From assembly GCA_036346355.1 (NCBI GenBank), contig CM070585.1:1317001-1381000 (forward strand): a stretch of DNA of 64,000 nt. The letters run 5' to 3'. The notes under the pieces were generated by a model. It did not search any database. It was not told where the DNA came from and saw only the letters and a program-made list of their open reading frames with translations. Positions 22,101 to 31,511 of this stretch are shown one piece after another. The stretch comes from Rhipidocladum racemiflorum. Its lineage: Eukaryota > Streptophyta > Magnoliopsida > Poales > Poaceae. Position 1 is the stretch's first letter; each line of letters begins with the position of its first letter. Made by a program: the position numbers and the translations under genes.

Positions 22101-24476
22101 GACAATACTAGTAGTGCAAAAATGCAATATCATTCAAGAAATAAATGAAGAAAAATACAACAAGAAACAACTTTATACCTGATTGAAAGTGTGAATTTCA
22201 ATGTTGGAGTTGTAGTACTTCTCAACAATCTACCAAAAGAACAAGTATGTTAGTACAAATGGTAAAAAGCTATCTGTAATGAAAAAAATGTAAAGGGAAA
22301 TACCGACCTTCTGTGTATCATCATGAGTGTTGAAAGAGTTCATTAGAAGCAAAGGGACATTGCATCCATACTTCTTGTTCAGGGACTGCAGAATGCAAAC
22401 AGGTGAAACTTGTATGGCATAAACCATTACACATTGTATCCAGTCATTGACAGAAAAGGTATCAGTTGAAAATTAAGAATACCTCAATTTGAATCACAAT
22501 TAGGTCAAGAAATGTAAACCCATTGCGAACCTCAATGACAGACCTGCAAGACACAGGGAGCTATTTTATTACTTGCTTCAGGTGGCAAATTCTCAAACAT
22601 GGAGCAGAGAATATAAGATTCCTACTCTGCCCAATGTTTACAAATTGCATCAAACAGATACTGAATTAAAGCATGTTATGCGTATAATTTATCACAATAC
22701 CATTTTCAAGCAGCAGTGTAAGTACACATCAGTTCAGTAACAGTAACATTGATAGCATGAATGCTTGTTGTGTTGTAATAAAGTCAGAGATGCACTAGAT
22801 TCATTAAACACAGTGTGCAGTTACTTCTAGAGCATTTGATGCAGCTCAACAAACAACGATGCATCTGCATGTAAGCTTTATGGTTCCTAAAATACAATTA
22901 TAAATGTGAATATGAAGATCAATGTCAAAGATGGTTCACTAGATTAATTTAACACGGTGAGTGGATGGTTCTGGTTTTCTAGAGCATTCGATGTAGCTCA
23001 ACAAGCAACAATACATATGCATGCAAGCTTTATGGTGCCTAAAAATACAATTATAAATGTGAATCTCGATATCAATGTTTGATGTAGTCAAATCACTAGA
23101 TAAAAAGCATAATACAGCTGTAGGATACCACAAACCGGTCAGAGTACCAGTTTAATTGAATTAGGACAAAATAACAAAGATATCGCGACAAGAAGGAACA
23201 TGCACAGCATAGCCAATGGTATTTTTATCAATTCGTTAGTGCATGTAGAAGAAGAGAAAAAGATCTATATGTATTGGAGCCGCAAAGCAGCACAAAAAGG
23301 GCCAGGAAAGTAAAGAGTCTCGAAGCGACAAGAAGAATATTCTATTTCCATGTCCTTCCAGATCATGAACATTGAGAAAACCACTAAGAGATACAAACGG
23401 AACAAGCATACGTATAATAGCAAATGGAGCTAAAAAAGACAAGTGGCAATAAAATGAACAAAGATATGGGTAACTCATACTATGCCAATATGCCATAACA
23501 GACGATAAGTTATACAATCACATCTGAGCAATCACAATAAACAACAACTTTGAAACGTTGTTTGCTTATTCATTTGCAGCCGCGGGGAAGACCTAGTTTT
23601 ACCAAACCCACGGAACAACCAGAAAACTAACGAACAAAAGTAACACCACTAATGAAGACAGCTGTAATATAGTAGCATTAATTCTCTTCGACATCATAAA
23701 CACAGTAAGCAGGAAGAACATCCAGCTTGTTTTGCAATTCTAGTAGGAAGAACATCTAGTTTGCTCTGTATTACCAGTGCTCTACAACCCTTTACACGCA
23801 CAAATCTAACCATAAACAGCATGATCCACATACACACACGGCTAATTACACTGACAAGAAGTTCTGGAGAAGAGTTGCACTTACTTGGGACCAGTGCAGC
23901 CCATGGTTGTCCCGAGTCCTCCGTTGAGCTTGAGCACCACGAGTTTGTCGAGCAGCTTCTTCGTCGCGTCGAGATCTACACCACAACCACACGATCCAGT
24001 GTTCACACACAGTCACTAAACCTCGGATCGGATCCAAAGCCACCACATACATCTGAGATCATCAAATCGGAACGAGCCACCATACCTTCGGGAGCCGGAG
24101 CGAGGGTGTCGTATGGCACCACCACCTCATCGGTCGGGGTCTGGATCTTACTCCACTCGATCTGCTCCGCATCCCCGCTGCAAACACCACCACAACCATC
24201 AAAAAACCTCTCGCGTGTGACAAAATCGTCGGAATCAAGCGTACACAGCGAATCTACAGGATCAACCTGAGGTAGCGGGACACGAGGCTGATGAACCCGG
24301 CCTTCTCGTTCTCGCTGCACGGGAAAACCACAGAAAAATCAGCAAAAATGGGGGTGAAACGATCATCCGCTTAGATCTGCCCGAGGGAGCGAGGCTCGCC
24401 TGATCTGGTCGAGCTGGGCAACGGCGGCGCGGAGCTTCTCGAGCTTCTCGTCGGCGGCAGCGACGGATGCGGCCAT
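19146..24476 (-). CDS. UGP: UTP--glucose-1-phosphate uridylyltransferase (UDP-glucose pyrophosphorylase)
   Basis: Cytosolic enzyme making UDP-glucose (reversibly) from glucose-1-phosphate and UTP for sucrose and cell-wall synthesis. Coding exons: 24476-24400, 24314-24267, 24177-24086, 23975-23885, 22543-22483, 22385-22308, 22229-22179, 22071-21998, 21812-21740, 21174-21117, 21010-20964, 20893-20828, 20633-20601, 20517-20465, 20394-20319, 20248-20192, 20091-20008, 19929-19831, 19684-19580, 19344-19273, 19172-19146. They give 473 residues, close to the ~470 usual for plants, unbroken. Seen: the uridine-binding loop LNGGLGTTMGCTGPK (exon 4), KYGCNVPLLLMNSFNTHDDT, YPPGHGDVFPSL, NSDNLGAIVD, ILNHLIHNQNEYCMEV, the FLPVKATSDLLLVQSDLY block and the C-terminal beta-helix GVKLEIPDGAVLENK. 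Intron 1 has a GC donor. Exon 9 ends SHG where the family mostly has SQG. Confidence 0.97.
22831..23082. repeat. ~152-bp tandem duplication in UGPase intron 4
   Basis: AGCATT.GATG.AGCTCAACAA.CAACAAT/G and the following CATGCAAGCTTTATGGT.CCTAAAA..ACAATTATAAATGTGAA occur at 22831 and again at 22983, with about 85-90% identity by eye. The copies are purely intronic. Intron 4 (23884-22544) is the longest intron of the gene. Confidence 0.75.
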
Positions 24477-24592
24477 CTGGCTGGACGATGCGATTCGAGA
24501 GGCTTCGAAAGGGCGGGAGGAGACGTCAGATGAGAGGAGGCAGAGCGAGGTTATGGGTGCGCGAGGCGGAATGGAGTGGAACTCGCGGGTTT

Positions 24593-24600
24593 TTCTTATA
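24593..24600 (-). promoter_or_regulatory. Likely UGPase TATA box
   Basis: TATAAGAA on the minus strand, 117 bp upstream of the ATG, in otherwise GC-rich sequence. It would place transcription start near 24565 and give a leader of roughly 90 nt. Confidence 0.5.
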
Positions 24601-24856
24601 CGGCGCCGCGGATTCCGTCACGGCGAGATGGGATGTTCCGCGGGATGTGCCTCGCGGGGTGACGGCGTTAGGGGCGTCAGGACACGTGGCGGGCCAGGAG
24701 CGGATCGGCCGTGACAGTCTGGTATTCTCGATGTGCCGTGGCCGCGGCCGCGGATGCGTCACTGCGTGTGCGGGCACCGCACCGTCGGCGTCGCGGTCGG
24801 AAAGGGAGAGCGCTGGTCTGTTACCGACAGCGTGTCATTACCCTAATCGTGCTATT

Positions 24857-25117
24857 TACTGCTCTCTTCGTTTCACAATGGTTATAATTATATTTAAATT
24901 TATAGTACAAAATAAAGAGACATGAAAAATAATTTCTCTATCCTCATTTAATTGATCCTCTTTATGATTAATGAATGGTAACTGAACAGATAGCTGCATC
25001 GATGAATGATACAAATGTCATGTCGCCTCTAAAATTGCATTGGAATGTGAAAACTACATCCATTTTGATAAAAAAAATTGAATGCTAGAATTATAACCAT
25101 TGTGAAACGGAGGGAGT
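24857..25117. mobile_element. Stowaway-like MITE
   Basis: Left end CTCTTCGTTTCACAATGGTTATAATT and right end AATTATAACCATTGTGAAACGGAGGGAG are inverted repeats. The right end is followed by TA, and a TA lies a few bases left of the left end. It has the CTCCCTCCGT-type Stowaway terminus at the right and lies about 380 bp upstream of the UGPase start codon. Confidence 0.8.
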
Positions 25118-25667
25118 ACGTAGTTAAATACTGTGCGTCGGACGGTCCAAAGAAAGAAAAAATATGTTAAAAATATAAAATTAAAATCATTTTTTTGAAA
25201 ACTTTATAGTAGTTTAGGCATGCTCTTAGACCCATCTCGTAGATTTTAAAGAATTTGCAAATTTAGTAGCTCAATTAAATCGGTAAAGTTACTTTAAATA
25301 TATTAGCAACCATGTTATATTTTTAAAATCACAAAAGTTCGATCGCGCTCCGATTTTGTTAATGTAGTTTAGGCACGCTTTTAGGATCCTTCTCACAAAT
25401 TTTCAAATGCCGATGAATTTAACAGAGAGAAAATCTTTAAAAAAAAACTAGAAAAAGAAAACTAATTTTCTTTCAACAAATATAGAGATCTTCTTTTTTT
25501 TGAAAAATTGCTCTCAATGAGACTCACCTCATTGTAATTTAAAAAAAACATTTAAAAATCCTTTTAAATAGTCTTAAGGAAAAAATATTTTGCAAAAAAA
25601 TAATAAAAATTATATTTTCTATTTAAAAAAACTAAAATATTGCAGCTTTGTTGAAGCTTCAATGTCT

Positions 25668-25737
25668 TACGCCTCTCGGATTCGAAACCAGACCGATTGC
25701 TAGAAAAGGAAGGCTTTAACCAACTGAGCAACGGAGC
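25668..25737 (-). other. tRNA-like (pol III A/B box) module, unit 1
   Basis: On the minus strand GCTCCGTTGCTCAGTTGG..TTAAAGC resembles a tRNA 5' half with its A box, and GGTTTCGAATCC about 45 bases on resembles a B box/T arm. The acceptor and D stems do not pair properly, so it is not a functional tRNA. It looks like a tRNA fossil or the head of a SINE-like sequence. Confidence 0.45.
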
Positions 25738-26174
25738 TAATGTGATTTATTTACCTGCCATCTGTGTAGTTTCTTTAGGACAACCATTGTAGAAACTATA
25801 GTGCAAAATTGCCACGTGGTGGGTAGGCAAGCTGGCTCCCATACATCTCCAAGAATAGTAAGTTACTAGATGAAAATTCCACGCATTACCGCGGGCAATT
25901 CCTGAATTTTAATGGAGAGAAAAATTTTCTAACAAAATTTGAGAAAGTAAAAAAAATAGAAAATACTACTAGTTTTAGTAATTTAAAAAATTATATAATT
26001 TTTTGATACATATATTATTTTGGGACAAATGTTTACAAAATAATAATTTACTGTGGAGAATCCTTTTAAAAAGTATTAAGGAAAACAAAAAAAGTTTGCA
26101 AAAAAAATTAAAAAGGAAATACTATAGCTGCACTATTGTAGGATATATAGTGTTCCACAAAAGCTACAGTTCTC

Positions 26175-26244
26175 GCACCGTCCGGATTCGAAGATAGGAT
26201 CGACTGTTAACAAACGAACGCTTTAACCAACTGAGCAATTGATG
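26175..26244 (-). other. tRNA-like (tRNA-Asn-like) module, unit 2
   Basis: Minus strand: GCTCAGTTGGTTAAAGCGTT, then TGTTAAC (GTT anticodon-loop-like), then TCTTCGAATCC. The order and spacing resemble tRNA-Asn(GTT), but the acceptor stem is lost and the anticodon stem is poor. It occupies the same place in the 507-bp unit as the module at 25668-25737. Confidence 0.45.
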
Positions 26245-26655
26245 GGGTTGTGAATTTTCAGGGGTACTAAATATATGAGCCTACATAGCCAGTACGGTAG
26301 AAACTACTGGGAAAAATGACACGTGTCGAGGAGGCGGGAGGCACGCCATACATATCCAAGTACTATTAGTTACTAGATGCAAATCTCGCGCATTATTGCA
26401 AGTGATTTTTGAATTTTAACAGAGCAAAAAAATTCGTAAAAAGTTAGCAAAGTGGGGAGGGGGGTTACTAAATACCTCTAAAAAAATTTGGAAAAAATAT
26501 TTTTTTATTATTCTTTGAAAAATAAAATTTGATTTAAAATAAAAAGTGTTGTAGCTTGGCACTGTAGAAGCTACAATGCCCACGTGGTCACATGGCGAGC
26601 TAACGGCGGGAACTCCGTATATATCCAACAACTATAAGTTTATATAGATACATAT

Positions 26656-27654
26656 GATGTGATATAGATTCGCTTTCAGTGGCAAATCGTGATCACGCTC
26701 AAGAAGCAAATTAAAATCAAATTCTGATTCATGTATTATTGTGGGTTTTAGGTCTAAGCTTATGTGCTAGCAGAGAAACATTAGATACTAATTTGAGCTA
26801 CCGTCAATGTCTTATGTTGATACCATCTCTCCTGACATGGAATATTAGAAAGTCTCATGTGTACACTGTTTTAGCCTCATGATCGGTGGCTAATACACAT
26901 ATTCATAACATCATCATCGTATCCATACAACACAACATCAATATAGATTGTATTTATATTAAGAAATATTGTTCTTACAACAAAATGGTTTTTTGGCCAA
27001 ATAAAACACAATGTATCGATGTTCAAGACCTAGGAGTCCATAGATCAAACTTATGAATATAATTTTTGTTGACTTTGTCTAAAAATTAAAACTAAATAGA
27101 GTAGGAAAATGGGGATTGTATTTTATTAAGTCACGCGTGTTACACAAAGTACAAACTCTTGGATCAACAAGAAAGCTAACGCTAATTACTTATCCTTAAT
27201 CTTCAATCTGATTTACATTATCCTTGATCCTTGCGAAAACCTCCTATTTATAGCCAACGAAGGGATGACAGTTTGTCGTTTTCTAAGAGGTGTCTTTCCG
27301 CGAAAAGGTATCTTCTCGTCAAAGTGTGTCTTCTCGTCAAACTTCCTTCCCGACCTAGACTAGATCGGGGTGAAGGTTATCCAACCTCCGACCTATATGC
27401 TAGTTAGGTTAGTTGAATGGATCGTTCCTGGCCAGTATGTGTATACCTGGTCGGGGTAGTTAGGACATTCATTATTTTCAACAAAAGTTATATACACTGG
27501 TCGGGAATATTTTTCACCTGGCTTAATTTTAACTCTGGTTAAGAATCATAACCAGGTAATGAGCTTAGGCCTTGTTTTTATTCATGAGCTCTTTTATGGG
27601 TCTATGGGCTCATAAATAAGATAAGTATGTCAATCATCATCACAATGGATAGTA
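26656..27654. other. Intergenic, no gene seen
   Basis: AT-rich sequence. Only short unrelated open frames are present, without recognisable protein similarity. Confidence 0.5.
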
Positions 27655-27914
27655 CTCCCTCCAGGTGCAAAAAAGAAGTCGTTTTGGACATCGACACGGT
27701 CTTCAAAACACAACTTTGACCGTTAATTTTTATTATAATATATTTATAAAACTCAATAAAATTATAATATTATGAAAGTACTTCTCGAGACAAGTCTACA
27801 CATATAATTTTTATGTATATAATTTAAATATTTTAAAATATATCGATAGTCAAAGTTTTAGAAGTTTGACCATCACTATGTCCAAAACGACATCTTTTTT
27901 GCACCTGGAGGGAG
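27655..27914. mobile_element. Stowaway-like MITE, 260 bp
   Basis: Starts CTCCCTCCAGGTGCAAAAAA and ends with its inverse TTTTTTGCACCTGGAGGGAG. The complementarity continues inward (GTCGTTTTGGAC). TA flanks both ends. Confidence 0.9.
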
Positions 27915-28950
27915 TAGTAGTGTAAAAGTCAAAGTCCAGCGATATGTCTCATCTCAAAATATCCATAAACAACCGATAAGGATTAAGCCCACAAAAACTT
28001 GTCGCTGCATTTCCCGTAACCTACGACAAAGTATGAATCTTCGAGGACCATAGTTTCTTCATCTACTGAATATCAATGTGCAAGAGTGAATACATTTGTA
28101 CTCAACAAAACTTACAGTGTATCAAGTATAAATATATGTTTTGCTAGGTCAAAACAAATGCTTATCCTATTATGTTCTTTTGCATAAAGCAAAATTTAAT
28201 CAACAATAATAATCAGTAGATTGCAAACGGAATTTGTAAATAGCAGTTGGCGAATATGTAAATAACAAGTATATAGCATAAATATGAGCAACTCACAATC
28301 CACTATGATTGTGATAAACGATCCATTTCTGCCAACACTAGATTTTGCATAAAAGTTAAAAAGCTAACAACTAGCGTCAACGCACAAAGTCTCTCATGAC
28401 AGTGAGCACATCTTTTCGAAAAAAAATTCACTTTGCGGAGGAGTACAACTTTACTCATAAGACATGACCAACTCTTGTTGCTGCTATTTTCACATTTTCT
28501 TTAGTGTGGCGAAGAGATCATGACAAGAACTACACGCTCAAATACGTAATTTGTGTTTAGATTAAGTAAAAATTTACACCAAACATTTAGATACTAGTAA
28601 ACCGTTCATATGAAGCGCAATTTAACACCAACAATATATTAATTCACATATGCAGCTTTGCTTAACGGATGGCACACTTTCGTAAAGGTTTTGTATGTTC
28701 TCGGGGAAAAGTTTTACGAAATCTACGTTCACATGTTCATTTTCATCTTCCAAGTTGGTTTGTCTCTGGACCTTTCTACGTCTTCGAATTCGAGGTACAA
28801 ACCTGCATACTTGCTTAAGTACCTTAAGTAAGACCCGCCTTCACGCCATAGTTGTGTACTACGCAGATACGCCTTCTAACTGTGCTAGCAATAAGTAGGT
28901 TTACTCTTTCAAAGCCGTTTCATCGCAGACACTGAATTCACGGGCCCACT
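27915..28950. other. Intergenic, no gene seen
   Basis: AT-rich with short frames only. The last part becomes GC-rich as it enters the histone H4 promoter region. Confidence 0.5.
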
Positions 28951-29146
28951 GTCATTGACCAAACCATCCGAAATTTCGCGACCGCAAACGCCCCGCGCAA
29001 CGCGACGGTCGCGACCCCGCCCAGTCAGAACCCAAAACTACGGGGGCCCACCTGCCATCCACACACACCGATGCCACGGACCCCTCGAATTCCCGCACCA
29101 CGCCACCATCCTCACAAAAGAAACACACCTCCCGCTCCTCACTCCG

Positions 29147-29164
29147 CCACGTCACCGATCCGCG
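29147..29164 (+). promoter_or_regulatory. Histone type I element (hexamer plus reverse octamer)
   Basis: CCACGTCACCGATCCGCG is an exact match to the plant histone type I element CCACGTCANCGATCCGCG, which drives S-phase expression of H3 and H4 genes. It lies 218 bp upstream of the H4 ATG. Confidence 0.9.
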
Positions 29165-29227
29165 CACCCCACTCTCCCCCCATGTCGCACCACCCATCAC
29201 CCATCCAACGGCGCAAACCCCGCATCA

Positions 29228-29235
29228 CGCGGATC
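29228..29235 (+). promoter_or_regulatory. Histone octamer CGCGGATC
   Basis: Plant histone-gene octamer in forward orientation, between the type I element and the TATA-like CATAAAAC at 29267-29274. Confidence 0.8.
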
Positions 29236-29266
29236 GCGCCCCTCACCTCCCCCAAATCCTCGCCTC

Positions 29267-29274
29267 CATAAAAC
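29267..29274 (+). promoter_or_regulatory. Probable histone H4 TATA box
   Basis: CATAAAAC is the only AT-rich motif in this GC-rich promoter, about 108 bp before the ATG. The predicted leader contains a (GA)n run at about 29341-29359. Confidence 0.6.
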
Positions 29275-29381
29275 CCCACCCACACGCCACCACCACGCCA
29301 CCGCAGCGACTCACCACGGTTCGGAGAAATCGGCGGCGGAAGAGAGAGAGAGAGAGAGACTAGCGAAGCGAGCCGGCGACC

Positions 29382-29693
29382 ATGTCGGGGAGGGGCAAGG
29401 GCGGCAAGGGGCTGGGGAAGGGCGGCGCGAAGCGGCACAGGAAGGTGCTGCGCGACAACATCCAGGGGATCACGAAGCCGGCGATCCGGAGGTTGGCGAG
29501 GAGGGGCGGCGTGAAGCGCATCTCGGGGCTGATCTACGAGGAGACTCGCGGCGTTCTGAAGATCTTCCTGGAGAACGTCATCCGCGACGCCGTCACCTAC
29601 ACGGAGCACGCCCGCCGCAAGACCGTCACCGCCATGGACGTCGTCTACGCGCTCAAGCGCCAGGGCCGCACACTCTACGGATTCGGCGGCTAG
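29382..29693 (+). CDS. H4: Histone H4
   Basis: A single uninterrupted exon of 103 residues, the exact family length, with canonical plant H4 sequence. The N-terminal tail is [20 protein letters not shown], with acetylatable lysines and the DNA-contacting basic patch. The histone fold runs to the C-terminal TLYGFGG. H4 pairs with H3 in the nucleosome core. It is intronless, as usual for replication-dependent plant H4. The upstream type I element, octamer and TATA box support cell-cycle (S-phase) regulation. Codon use is extremely GC-rich, unlike the AT-rich flanks. Plant histone transcripts are polyadenylated, and no animal-type histone stem-loop was seen downstream. Confidence 0.99.
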
Positions 29694-31511
29694 GCTGGGC
29701 TCGGGCGCCGCAGGGTTAGGGTTAGGGGATTCGATTGGTGCCTTGTCCTGTTTTCTCTCTAGCTGTTGTTTCTGGTCCTGTGCTGTATGGATGTAAGAAC
29801 TACTGGTTCGTTGGAATGATGGGAATTTGGAAATATGCAGTGATTTACCCCTGGAATTTGCCGCAATCTCTTGCTGTGATGTGAATCTGTGCTCGATGTC
29901 CTAAAATTGGTTAGTGATATTCTGGTCTAAGCCCCCTGAATGCACATTTTGTTTTGAACAGCAATTCGAAGTGCCGTCGTTTCGAAAGGGCAGGGAGAAC
30001 TAGCAACCGCAGGCACACCGTTTCACTGGCCGCAGTGGAGGGGAAGGGAGCAGCGACGGCTCGAATCGCTTCCCACGCAAGGGAATGGGCGACCGGTGGG
30101 TGGTTTCGACGGCCCTTTTCGGCATGCGGCGCCGGGACACAGCCGCGCAGGTACGGGCCCGAAACCACCTCCGGTTCAGGAATTTCGTCGAGCACCCGCG
30201 GGGCATTGCCGCCTCTGCTGCCGAAGGTCACCGAGTTCATCGTCGTGCACCCTGTTTCCGCTTCCGATTTCAGCAATTCCGTCGAGCACCCTAGGGGCAT
30301 ACCCTGTTCTCGGTATTGATCCGCTTTACCTGCCTTTGTGGCTTTCTTGCCCCTGTTTCGCGTTCTTCAAATGCTGTTATCAGCCTTGCTTGCTCATTGT
30401 TCTTGTTACCTATCCAGCTAGAGAATCAAACTGCACTCTTACATGGTTGCTACTTTCATGGGTTATCGCATATCTTCGCATTAGCATCTGCTTTGTCAAT
30501 TGAACCAAGTTTCTACCTACTTCAAATAAGATGCGCAATTATGCACTGCCAATTGGAGTATTTGACTTTGAGTGTTTACGCCAACTCTGTGGAATCGGTT
30601 GCAATCTGGAATCGTTACTTAGCCTGACTAAACTTCTGGACTTGTGATAAGTACTGATTTCTTTGGTTGAATACAAATGTTAAGTGAATATATACCCAGA
30701 ACAGCGTTGAGCTATAGGTGCAAAAGGTTTGGTTTATAGATCTGGGTAACTTGGTTTATACCTGTGTAGTCAGATGCTATACAATTTTATAATTGCCTGA
30801 ATTCTTAGGTTTTAGTTCTGTCCTGAAAGGCTCAAGCTAGTACTATGATGTATAAACATCACTTACAACTAGAAAACACACTGGAAATTGTATCGAGCTT
30901 AGGTTGTTGATGAACAAGAAGGTGATCGTCAGAATGCTAGCACAATAGCACCACCCTCATATTATTGTTGCAACTCAGGGATCTTTAAGCATTAATTTTG
31001 ACGATTCACTATCATAGTCGTGCCATAGCACTTCGAATCTAAAATCAAGAGTTGGAATTTGACCAGCTCAAAACCGTTAGATTTTCCAAAACTGAATCGT
31101 GCTGGACTTTTTGTTTGTGATGGTAATTGATTGACTAAGGTGATTCATAACTTGGATCACTTTACATTATAAAATGATATTATGAGTGAGAAAAGAGTAC
31201 ACCAAAGAAGCTACCCCTAATTAGATTTCTACGTTTGTATTTTACTGGTTTCAATGTAAATCATTGCATTGGATGATAAATACAGGTGACTTGAAGGCTG
31301 AAGTACAAAGTAGCACATTTGTATATAACTATATATTACAATATCAAAAGAAGAAAAGTACAAAACTAAATAAAGAATCAGGGTCCAAACTTAAGTGGTC
31401 ATCCTGTCCAAGGTGAGAACTGTTCTTATCAAACATATACAAAGATACAGTGTAACTAATACCGAAATTTTCTGGTTAGGTGAAGTTAAACAAGCTGTCT
31501 TCTCTAGTCCA
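29694..31511. other. H4 3' UTR/flank and intergenic region with a GC-rich block
   Basis: The first ~250 bp is likely the H4 3' UTR and includes GGGTTAGGGTTAGGGG at about 29713. 29950-30310 is a GC-rich segment open in several frames on both strands with three variants of CGTCGAGCACCC or CGTGCACCC; its identity is unknown. From 30320 to 31500 the sequence is AT-rich. Near the right end lies the NAC gene's 3' UTR. Confidence 0.4.

Larger units (their letters stand above)
25410..26655. repeat. ~507-bp tandem array, two full units and a partial
   Basis: Landmarks recur at a fixed spacing: GTTACTAGATG at 25862 and 26369, CAACTGAGCA at 25721 and 26228 (both 507 bp apart). The order is the same in each unit: CCTTTTAAA.AGT.TTAAGGAAAA, TTTGCAAAAAAA, AGCTACAGT-like, tRNA-like module, CACGTG, CCATACAT.TCCAAG, AGTTACTAG, GAATTTTAA..GAG. 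A third unit is represented near 26560-26640 without the tRNA-like part. Divergence between units is substantial, so the duplication is old. Confidence 0.7.

Noticed and set aside
25668..26244. Functional tRNA genes
   Set aside because: A- and B-box-like sequences are present, but acceptor and D stems do not pair, so they are described as tRNA-like modules only.
28955..29719. 254-codon plus-strand frame across histone H4
   Set aside because: Shadow frame of the GC-rich H4 coding region and promoter; composition is Arg/Pro/Glu-rich without family similarity.
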